From the NCBI GenBank assembly GCA_002448715.1, contig DJZU01000079.1:1-19271 (forward strand): DNA of 19,271 nucleotides. The letters are read 5' to 3'. The notes under the pieces are model-generated. The model saw only the letters and a program-made list of their open reading frames with translations, was not told the DNA's origin and made no database searches. Source of the stretch: Candidatus Neomicrothrix sp. UBA6944. GTDB lineage: Bacteria > Actinomycetota > Acidimicrobiia > Acidimicrobiales > Poriferisodalaceae. The position numbers were made by a program, and so were the translations under genes. Numbering within the stretch: position 1 is the first letter of the stretch; each line of letters starts with the position of its first letter. Positions 1 to 6,258 of this stretch are shown here, in pieces.

Positions 1-236
1 GGCTGATGGATACCGGCCATCAACTTCAGCAGCGTTGTTTTCCCTGAACCGTTGTGACCGATTAGGCCGTGGAATGAACCCGGCGCGATGTTGAGTGAGA
101 CATCTCTGAGAGCCCAGAATTCGCTACTGGACGATCGTTTTCTGCGGCGCACAACAGCTTCTTTTAAAGAGTCAGGACGGTCTCGTTGTATTCGGTAGCG
201 CTTCGATATTGCCTGAGCGGAGATGATGGGTTTCAC
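1..236 (-). CDS. wzt: Polysaccharide ABC transporter ATP-binding protein (Wzt-like), 5' part only
   Basis: This is the N-terminal ~78 residues of an ABC ATPase; the rest lies beyond the left edge. The start is a GTG (236-234) that overlaps the permease stop as GTGA, so the two are probably translationally coupled. The visible protein has an N-terminal stretch with a basic SLKEAVVRRRK segment typical of O-antigen/teichoic-acid exporter ATPases, then FWALRDVSLNI and a complete Walker A, GHNGSGKTT. The signature, Walker B and any C-terminal carbohydrate-binding domain are out of view. Together with the ABC-2 permease just upstream it should power export of a lipid-linked glycan across the cytoplasmic membrane. 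The family is clear; the exported polymer is inferred only from the dTDP-sugar genes in the same operon. Confidence 0.9.
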   Translation of the reverse strand, partial: MKPIISAQAISKRYRIQRDRPDSLKEAVVRRRKRSSSSEFWALRDVSLNIAPGSFHGLIGHNGSGKTTLLKLMAGIHQ

Positions 237-1048
237 ATATCCTCACTCAACAGCATTGATCGTTTGGCAAAAAATCTCCATCCCAAACCAAAGATGGCCA
301 ACGAGTAGACCAAGAGGGTTGCCCATCTAACCAGGCTCGGCCATTGCAGTAGGTAAGCCGACTCTCGCGCAGCGGCGACAAATTGATTCACCGGGTTCCA
401 CTCCACAATTTTTCTTATGGGTAGGCCCCAGTGCTGTTCGGGAATAATTCCGATTGGGTAGACAATGGGCACGAGAAAGAACAGGGCGTTCAAAACAATT
501 CCGACCAAGTATTGGACGTCTCGGTAGTGGGTGTTCAGCACGCACACAAAAAATCCGATTCCTAGGCCGAAAATTCCTGCAAGGGCGAGAATGAGTGGCA
601 ACGCCAAGGTGCTGAGGCCAATATTGCCTACAAGCAGCATCACAATGAGTAACACCCCAGCTTCAATTGCTGATTGGACTGCCAAAGCTAAGGCGCTACC
701 AAATATCGCCGTTTCGGGGGGAAAGAAGACCTTTCGTCGGAGATCTCCTATGGCTCCAAGCCATCCTATGGAGCCATTAATCATGCCTGCGAATAACAGC
801 CAGACAACGAGTCCAGTGAACAAAAAAAGAGCAAAGTTTTGGGATCCGTTTCCTGCGGCAGGTGGGGCAGCTCTGAAGAAAACCGAGAACACCAGGCTAT
901 ACACGAGGATGGTGGACAGAGGGCTGAGCATGGACCACGTCCATCCGAGGAGGCTGCGCTTGTATCGGGATTTAAGTTCGCGCCTGGCGAAGTTCCGAAC
1001 CAGCGGGGCGTACTTGCTCGCCGATGTGATTAGGCTCCCCCGAGTCAC
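233..1048 (-). CDS. wzm: ABC-2 type polysaccharide export permease (Wzm/TagG-like)
   Basis: A 271-residue integral membrane protein with the family's opening signature: a short cytoplasmic amphipathic start, RRELKSRYKRSLLGW near residues 22-36, then WSMLSPL and about six hydrophobic segments (roughly residues 42-59, 73-92, 115-140, 148-170, 178-202, 243-260). The re-entrant region near VPIVYPIGIIPE and the WNPVNQFV motif are typical of ABC-2 O-antigen/teichoic acid permeases. The start is a GTG overlapping the rmlB stop (GTGA), and its own stop overlaps the start of the ATPase gene in the same way, so rmlB, permease and ATPase are likely co-translated. It should form the membrane channel of the exporter. 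Substrate is inferred from context. Confidence 0.92.
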   Translation of the reverse strand: MTRGSLITSASKYAPLVRNFARRELKSRYKRSLLGWTWSMLSPLSTILVYSLVFSVFFRAAPPAAGNGSQNFALFLFTGLVVWLLFAGMINGSIGWLGAIGDLRRKVFFPPETAIFGSALALAVQSAIEAGVLLIVMLLVGNIGLSTLALPLILALAGIFGLGIGFFVCVLNTHYRDVQYLVGIVLNALFFLVPIVYPIGIIPEQHWGLPIRKIVEWNPVNQFVAAARESAYLLQWPSLVRWATLLVYSLAIFGLGWRFFAKRSMLLSEDM

Positions 1049-2007
1049 TGCTCCGCTGCCTTCTTAGGCCTCCACCATGTTTCATTGTTTCGGTACCAGT
1101 CGACTGTCGCTGCTAGACCACTTTCGAGGTCGATTCGGGGGTTCCAGCCCAGGTCGCGTACTTTGTTCGAGTCTACCGAGTAGCGGAAATCGTGGCCGGG
1201 GCGATCTTCAACGTGAATTATCCAGGATTCGTCGCGTTCACATAAACCGAGCAATATTTTAGTGAGTTCGAGGTTGGAGATTTCGTTTCCAGCGCCGATG
1301 TTGTATATCTCGCCCACTTCGCCGCTTTGTAGAACATGTTGTATCGCTGCGCAGTTATCACCAACATGGATCCAGTCTCTGATATTTGTTCCATCACCGT
1401 AAATCGGCACTTGCAGACCGTCGAGCAAGTTGGTGACGAATAGAGGTATCAGCTTCTCGGGGAACTGGAAGGGGCCGTAGTTGTTAGAGGAACGTGTGAC
1501 GACAACCGGTAGATCGTGGGTTATGTGATGTCCCATAGCGATTAGGTCTGATGCCGCTTTGGAGGCTGAGTAGGGACTGCTTGGCGCGAGCTTGTCTTTT
1601 TCACTGAAAGAGCCTCGATCAGTTGATCCGTAGGTTTCGTCGGTGGATACATGCACGAACCGTTGGATTTCCATCTGGCTGGCGAGGTCACACAGTGTGT
1701 TCGTGCCCACGCAATTGGTTGTTACGAACCGTTCAGAACCATCGATCGATCGATCAACGTGGCTCTCTGCAGCGAAATGGAGGACGGCGTGATGGCCATC
1801 CATTGCTGAGGCAACCACTTGACGATCACATATGTCTCCCTCGACGAAGATGACCCGTGGGTCGTCGACAAAGTCGGACATTGTGTCTCGACTCCCGGCA
1901 TAGGTGAGCGCGTCGAGGATGGTTATCTCATCGTCACTATTGGCTAAATGGAATCTGACGAAGTTAGAGCCAATGAAGCCAGCGCCGCCGGTTACGAGAA
2001 CCTTCAT
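1045..2007 (-). CDS. rmlB: dTDP-glucose 4,6-dehydratase
   Basis: An extended short-chain dehydrogenase of 320 residues that converts dTDP-glucose to dTDP-4-keto-6-deoxyglucose in the cytoplasm. Visible evidence: the NAD-binding GGAGFIG at residues 7-13, FAAESHVDRSI at 78-88, the catalytic Thr122-Asp123-Glu124 in STDETYG, and the Tyr146/Lys150 pair in YSASK. The Asp-Glu pair separates the dehydratase from plain 4-epimerases. NNYGPFQFPEKLIPLF and GDGTNIRDWIHV are also family hallmarks. Length is slightly below the usual 330-360 residues, with a short C-terminus. The ATG lies 7 bp after the rmlC stop, and the TGA stop overlaps the GTG of the permease gene. It supplies the intermediate used by the RmlC-like epimerase. 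Confidence 0.95.
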   Translation of the reverse strand: MKVLVTGGAGFIGSNFVRFHLANSDDEITILDALTYAGSRDTMSDFVDDPRVIFVEGDICDRQVVASAMDGHHAVLHFAAESHVDRSIDGSERFVTTNCVGTNTLCDLASQMEIQRFVHVSTDETYGSTDRGSFSEKDKLAPSSPYSASKAASDLIAMGHHITHDLPVVVTRSSNNYGPFQFPEKLIPLFVTNLLDGLQVPIYGDGTNIRDWIHVGDNCAAIQHVLQSGEVGEIYNIGAGNEISNLELTKILLGLCERDESWIIHVEDRPGHDFRYSVDSNKVRDLGWNPRIDLESGLAATVDWYRNNETWWRPKKAAEQ

Positions 2008-2014
2008 AGTTCGG

Positions 2015-2569
2015 TCAGTTCCTCAGCCCATATCGAGGTCGATCTACTTCCGGGATGTCGTTTTTGAATGGGTTCGATTGGTCACGTTCAGAAAGAGTTG
2101 GGTTCTCTACGCCCCAGTCGGCAGCTATTTCGGGGTCGTTCCAGGCAACTCCTAGTTCGTCATCTGGGTTGTAGTAGCTGTCGACCATATAGGTGATAGT
2201 TGCATCAGTAAGCGTGGCAAAGCCATGGGCGACACCTGGAGGTATGAAAATGCCTCGATGTTCGGTCCCTACCAGATCGGTTTGTTCGGTGACACCTTCG
2301 GTCGGTGAACCTCGTCTTAAGTCGTGAAGCACGACTCGAACGGTTCCAAATGGTATGTACCAATAGTCAGCTTGGTGCAGGTGATAGTGGAGTCCTACGA
2401 CGCATCCACTTTCTCGGTCTCCACGATTTGCTTGGATCATTTCTCTGGACCCTTCGGGAATCCATTCGCGCCGGTACGTTTCAACGAAGAAGCCTCGTTC
2501 GTCTGCGTAGACGTTCGGGGTGACGACGTGGACACCTTGAATATTTTCTGACGATACGACTTCAGCCAT
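2015..2569 (-). CDS. rmlC: RmlC-like dTDP-4-keto-6-deoxyhexose epimerase, divergent
   Basis: A 184-residue cupin of the dTDP-4-dehydrorhamnose 3,5-epimerase family. Seen: DERGFFVETY (residues 23-32), GLHYH with the expected base His61, IPPGVAHGF (109-117), SYYNPDDELGVAW with Tyr133, DPEIAADW, and an LSERD stretch with Asp163. Two normally conserved substrate contacts differ: the Arg of the LRGLHYQ motif is Val58, and the Lys of the following QGKLV segment is Asp68 in a replaced stretch (QADYWYIPFG). It may therefore be an epimerase for a different dTDP-sugar, or a 3- or 5-epimerase, rather than a standard rhamnose enzyme. It is the second gene of the birA-led operon, 35 bp after birA. Its ATG lacks a clear ribosome binding site. 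Family sure, exact reaction unsure. Confidence 0.85.
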   Translation of the reverse strand: MAEVVSSENIQGVHVVTPNVYADERGFFVETYRREWIPEGSREMIQANRGDRESGCVVGLHYHLHQADYWYIPFGTVRVVLHDLRRGSPTEGVTEQTDLVGTEHRGIFIPPGVAHGFATLTDATITYMVDSYYNPDDELGVAWNDPEIAADWGVENPTLSERDQSNPFKNDIPEVDRPRYGLRN

Positions 2570-2604
2570 GCGGTTCTAGGTTATTGCCTCGTTGGGGTTG
2601 GCGG

Positions 2605-3447
2605 TTAGCGCGCATCGAGTCGTAAATGCTCCACATCGCCTGCTGCGATGACCTGAACCTCATTGTTTTCTGTTTCTAATATGAGTTGGCCATGTTCGTC
2701 GAGGTCGACGGCGCGCCCCACAATCTGTTGGATTTTCGGTTCTGTCCCCAGTTGCACTCGCACTTGTTTTCCGAGGGTGCCAGAGTGTTTTCTCACTTCT
2801 TGGAGTAACTGTTGTTTGCCATTCGGATGCAACAACGAGGTGTACTCGACTTCAAGATTCTGAAGAATTTTTAGAGCAAGGGCGCTTCTGTCAATCGAAG
2901 ATCCCGATAACACGTCGAGACTGGTCGCTATGGATCGCAATTCAGCGGGCACCACTCCCCAACCTGTGTTGATTCCTATTCCAATCACGAGAGCATCGAC
3001 TGAAGCGTCCTGAATAAGTGTTTCGGTCAAAATGCCAGCGACTTTTCTGTAGCCAATGTCGGCTTCGACATGCTGATCGAAGGGGGTGTCTATGACTAGG
3101 TCATTGGGCCATTTGATCTCTAGGTTGACGTCAGTCAGATCGGCGACTGCGTTTCGCGCCGCTAAGGCAAGTGCTGACGTGGCTAGCGACGCGTCGCTGG
3201 GTGGCAAACTTTCAGTTGGAGGGCGAAGGAGGATTGACATCATTAGCGAAGTGCCCGCGGGGGCAGTCCACGTTCGTCCTCTTCGTCCCCTACCCGCGGT
3301 TTGTAAATCAGCGATTATCACCTCTCCCTCTAGCGCACCTTGACGAGCGCGCTCCAACAGTGCCGTGTTGGTGGAAGGGATCTCAATCACCCAAGTGACG
3401 TCATTGAACCGAGTTTTTTCAACTGCATCGAACTTGGGGATTTCCAC
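2605..3447 (-). CDS. birA: Biotin--[biotin carboxyl carrier protein] ligase, monofunctional
   Basis: A 280-residue biotin protein ligase that makes biotinyl-AMP and transfers biotin to the lysine of carrier domains. Seen: STNTALLERAR near residue 25, the adenylate-binding GRGRRGRTW near 53-61, KWPNDLV near 113-119 with its catalytic Lys, and GIGINTGW, followed by a C-terminal SH3-like part. The N-terminal DNA-binding domain of E. coli BirA is absent, so it should not act as the biotin repressor. It starts the glycan operon on the minus strand and lies back to back with a biotin carboxylase gene, its likely substrate. The start is a GTG with no properly spaced Shine-Dalgarno. A TATTCT hexamer ends 7 nt before it (3460-3455), which would suit a leaderless transcript (inference). 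Confidence 0.94.
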   Translation of the reverse strand: MEIPKFDAVEKTRFNDVTWVIEIPSTNTALLERARQGALEGEVIIADLQTAGRGRRGRTWTAPAGTSLMMSILLRPPTESLPPSDASLATSALALAARNAVADLTDVNLEIKWPNDLVIDTPFDQHVEADIGYRKVAGILTETLIQDASVDALVIGIGINTGWGVVPAELRSIATSLDVLSGSSIDRSALALKILQNLEVEYTSLLHPNGKQQLLQEVRKHSGTLGKQVRVQLGTEPKIQQIVGRAVDLDEHGQLILETENNEVQVIAAGDVEHLRLDAR

Positions 3448-3569
3448 ATTCCTGAGAATACTTAGTCATTTGTCAAATTATTTAAGAAAGAAAATTGCTC
3501 AAATGAGGCAAAAGGGTCTGATTGTGGCACGATTGCAGATCGTACGTTTGTGCTTGGAAGGCTGAACCC
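3448..3569. promoter_or_regulatory. Divergent intergenic region between birA and the biotin carboxylase
   Basis: These 122 bp must hold the promoters for both divergent transcription units. The part near birA is AT-rich. A TATTCT element on the minus strand (3460-3455) sits 7 nt from the birA GTG. A small perfect inverted repeat, ACGAT-N5-ATCGT (3529-3543), lies 27 nt before the carboxylase start and could be an operator or chance. No strong -35/-10 pair is evident, so individual promoter calls are tentative. Confidence 0.4.
3556..3561 (+). promoter_or_regulatory. Ribosome binding site that fixes the carboxylase start
   Basis: GGAAGG lies 8 nt before the GTG at 3570. The 16 in-frame codons between 3522 and 3570 are unlike the family and would place this site inside the gene, so the GTG at 3570 is preferred. 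Confidence 0.75.
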
Positions 3570-5321
3570 GTGTTCTCAAAGATCTTGATCGCTAACCGCG
3601 GAGAAATCGCTGTTCGAGTGATTAGGGCATGCCGCGAACTGGGTATTGCAAGTGTCGCTGTGTACAGCGAACTCGACCGCAACGCGCTGCATGTTCGACT
3701 AGCGGATGAGGCTTACGCTTTGGGCGGCGAAACAGCAGCTGACTCGTATTTGAATACTTCAGCGATTCTCGATGCCATTGCGCAAAGCGGAGCCGAAGCA
3801 GTTCACCCGGGGTATGGCTTCTACAGCGAAAACGCTGACTTTGCGCGAGCGATCACCGATCGGGGCGTGACTTTCATCGGTCCCCCGCCGGCTGCGATCG
3901 AAGTAATGGGAGACAAAATTTCTGCCCGACTTGCTGCTGAAAAAGTCGGAGTTAGTGGGGTTCCCGGCACCACGGAGATCATCGAGGACCCGGATGAGGT
4001 TCGGAGCTTCGGTGAGGAAAACGGCTACCCAGTCGCGATTAAGGCTGCCTACGGTGGTGGCGGGCGGGGCATGAAGGTGGTGCATTCGGCCGATGAAGTG
4101 GATGCCGCCCTGGAATCCGCTCAGAGAGAAGCAGAAAGCTTTTTCGGTCGCAGCGAGTGTTACATGGAGCGATATCTGACATGGCCGCGGCACATAGAAA
4201 TGCAGATCATCGCCGACCAGCACGGGAACACTGTCTGGTTAGGTGAAAGGGACTGTTCAGCGCAGCGCAGGCATCAGAAGCTCGTCGAAGAGAGCCCCGC
4301 TCCAAATTTTCCAGACGAAGTTCGGCAGGCTATGGGCGAGGCAGCGGTTGCTGTCGCCAAAGGTTGCGACTACACAAACGCTGGAACGGTCGAGTTTCTA
4401 TTTCAAGACGGCGAATTTTACTACTTGGAAATGAACACAAGGCTGCAAGTCGAACACCCTGTAAGCGAGCTGGTATCAGGGGTTGATCTCGTTAGGGAGC
4501 AGATTCGGGTAGCAGCGGGAGAAAAGCTGTCATTTTCTCAAAGCGAGGTGGAGCAACGCGGTCACGCGATCGAAGTGAGGATAAACGCTGAGGACCCAGC
4601 AGGTGGTCGGTTTCTTCCCTCTCCGGGCACTCTGAGCGAGTTACGGATCCCCGATGGATTTGGTGTTCGTTGGGATGGTGGTTATGAAGCAGGTGACACG
4701 GTTTCTCAGTTTTACGACAACTTGGTCGGGAAACTCATCGTGTGGGGTTCGGACAGAGACACAGCCATATCGCGTATGCGCAGCGCTCTCACCGAACTTG
4801 AAGTTGGAGGGATAGCCACGACGGCAGTTGCACATAGCGCCATTTTGGCTAGCCCTGATTTTCAGTCCGGAGAACACAGCACAAAATGGGTTGAGGAGTC
4901 TCTTGACTTGAGCGATGTTTCTGGGTCTCCTAAGGACGCCGCTGAAGTGGCAGATGAGGAACCTTTGACTCGCAAAGATGTCGTTCTTGAAGTCAATGGT
5001 AAACGTTTCGAAGTTGCAGCTTGGGTTCCTGAAACCGTGGGCGCATCGGCTCAACCCAAGAGCACCAAGCCTCGAAGATCGGCTTCGACTGCTGGAGGTT
5101 CGGCGGGATCTGGTCAGGTCGCTGTGCCGATGCAGGGAACTATCGTCAAAGTTCTTGTCGAAGTTGGCCAAGAAGTCACAGAAGGTGAAGCGGTGGTGGT
5201 CTTAGAGGCGATGAAGATGGAGAACAATATAAATGCCGACAAGTCAGGAACGGTGACTGAACTGAAGGTGAGCCCAGGAGACACTGTGGGCGCTGGTGAC
5301 GTTGTCGTAATCATTGAGTAG
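3570..5321 (+). CDS. accA: Acyl-CoA carboxylase alpha chain: biotin carboxylase fused to biotin carboxyl carrier domain
   Basis: From the GTG at 3570 this is 583 residues, close to actinobacterial AccA-type alpha chains of ~590-600. Order: biotin carboxylase N-domain (KILIANRGEIAVRV at the start), ATP-grasp with the glycine loop GGGGRGMK (162-169), the EMNTRLQVEHPVSE catalytic/metal motif (287-300), biotin carboxylase C-domain, a degenerate middle, a Pro/Ser/Gly/Ala linker (PKSTKPRRSASTAGGS), and a biotinyl domain with EAMKMEN. The biotinylated Lys549 is codon 5214-5216. It carboxylates its own biotin with ATP and bicarbonate for transfer to acetyl-, propionyl- or longer acyl-CoA by a separate carboxyltransferase. 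No beta subunit is in the window, so the acyl-CoA substrate is unknown. The divergent neighbour birA should biotinylate it. Confidence 0.95.
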   Translation: MFSKILIANRGEIAVRVIRACRELGIASVAVYSELDRNALHVRLADEAYALGGETAADSYLNTSAILDAIAQSGAEAVHPGYGFYSENADFARAITDRGVTFIGPPPAAIEVMGDKISARLAAEKVGVSGVPGTTEIIEDPDEVRSFGEENGYPVAIKAAYGGGGRGMKVVHSADEVDAALESAQREAESFFGRSECYMERYLTWPRHIEMQIIADQHGNTVWLGERDCSAQRRHQKLVEESPAPNFPDEVRQAMGEAAVAVAKGCDYTNAGTVEFLFQDGEFYYLEMNTRLQVEHPVSELVSGVDLVREQIRVAAGEKLSFSQSEVEQRGHAIEVRINAEDPAGGRFLPSPGTLSELRIPDGFGVRWDGGYEAGDTVSQFYDNLVGKLIVWGSDRDTAISRMRSALTELEVGGIATTAVAHSAILASPDFQSGEHSTKWVEESLDLSDVSGSPKDAAEVADEEPLTRKDVVLEVNGKRFEVAAWVPETVGASAQPKSTKPRRSASTAGGSAGSGQVAVPMQGTIVKVLVEVGQEVTEGEAVVVLEAMKMENNINADKSGTVTELKVSPGDTVGAGDVVVIIE

Positions 5322-5384
5322 CGGTCGCGACCAACGATTGCTTGAACCCTGCGAGACTGGTGGCGATGACGAATAAGGGCGTTC

Positions 5385-5389
5385 GGGAG
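5385..5389 (+). promoter_or_regulatory. Ribosome binding site that fixes the rmlA start
   Basis: GGGAG lies 8 nt before the ATG at 5398. An in-frame GTG at 5389 would overlap this site, and the family's usual start MRGVILAGG begins at 5398, so the ATG is preferred. Confidence 0.75.
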
Positions 5390-5397
5390 TGGCATTT

Positions 5398-6258
5398 ATG
5401 CGTGGCGTGATCCTCGCTGGCGGCGCCGGAACACGCTTGTTTCCTCTGAGCCAGGTTGCAAGTAAACAGCTGCAGCCGGTGTACGACAAGCCAATGATTT
5501 ACTACCCGCTGGAAACCCTGATGAGCAGCGGAATTAAAGACATCTGTCTGATTAGCTCACCACATGATCTGCCTATTTTTCAGCGAGTTTTGGGCAATGG
5601 GCACCAATGGGGTATCGAGCTTTCCTATGAAGTGCAACCGGAGCCGGGCGGGATAGCTCAAGCGGTGATCATCGGGGAAAGCTTTGTCCGGCAAGAGCCT
5701 TTCGCTCTAGTCCTCGGAGACAACATTTTTTATGGCCCAACTGGTCTGAAGCCTCTAATTTCGACTTTTGGTGGCGGTGCCGTCATCTGGGGGTATCCGG
5801 TAAAGGATCCACAGCGTTACGGAGTAATCGAAATTGATTCTTCGGGTTCAGTTATGTCGATTGAGGAAAAGCCAGACGATCCAAAAAGCGATTTAGTTGT
5901 GCCTGGGCTTTATGTGTACGACGGTACGGCGGTTTCCAGGGCGAAAGGTTTAACGCCAAGTAACCGGGGCGAGTTGGAGATCACGGATCTGAATTTGAGC
6001 TTTCTCAATGACGGCCAGTTAAGTGCAGTTGAGTTAGGGCAAGACGTCACCTGGATGGATTCAGGGACTCATGAGAGTCTTCTTGAAAGCTCTGCTTTTG
6101 TAGCCGCGATCGAGAAAGAACATGGCCACAAGGTCGCGTGCTTAGAAGAGGTTGCTTACAAGATGGGCTTCATTTCTCAGACAGAACTAGCTCAAACCAT
6201 CGAAAAGATGCCAAAGTCGCCGTATAGGACCTATTGCGAAAGGTCGATTTTGGGGTGA
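5398..6258 (+). CDS. rmlA: Glucose-1-phosphate thymidylyltransferase
   Basis: A 286-residue nucleotidyltransferase of the short RmlA type that makes dTDP-glucose from dTTP and glucose-1-phosphate, the first step of dTDP-deoxysugar synthesis. Seen: the nucleotide-binding LAGGAGTRL (6-14), SKQLQPVYDKPMIYYPL with the catalytic Lys23 region, PGGIAQA, LGDNIFYG (106-113) with metal-binding Asp108, IEEKP, and the late VTWMDSGTHESL. PLSQ replaces the common PLT at 16-19, a minor change. Its product feeds the RmlB encoded on the other strand about 3.4 kb away. The TGA stop overlaps the probable GTG start of the next gene. Transcription is separate from the rmlC-rmlB operon, with a 76-bp gap after the carboxylase gene. 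Confidence 0.95.
   Translation: MRGVILAGGAGTRLFPLSQVASKQLQPVYDKPMIYYPLETLMSSGIKDICLISSPHDLPIFQRVLGNGHQWGIELSYEVQPEPGGIAQAVIIGESFVRQEPFALVLGDNIFYGPTGLKPLISTFGGGAVIWGYPVKDPQRYGVIEIDSSGSVMSIEEKPDDPKSDLVVPGLYVYDGTAVSRAKGLTPSNRGELEITDLNLSFLNDGQLSAVELGQDVTWMDSGTHESLLESSAFVAAIEKEHGHKVACLEEVAYKMGFISQTELAQTIEKMPKSPYRTYCERSILG

Noticed and set aside
1739..1756. Tandem GATC run
   Set aside because: It lies inside rmlB in frame and encodes normal family residues (VDRSIDGSE region); no further structure surrounds it.
3471..3476. TTGACA on the minus strand as a -35 for birA
   Set aside because: The spacing to the TATTCT hexamer is only 10 nt, too short for a standard sigma-70 promoter.
3522..3569. N-terminal extension of the biotin carboxylase
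   Set aside because: The added residues do not resemble the family, and a well-spaced GGAAGG points to the GTG at 3570.
4641..5171. Long open frame on the minus strand inside the carboxylase gene
   Set aside because: It is a shadow of a strongly conserved gene; its product is low-complexity Arg/Ser-rich and resembles no family.
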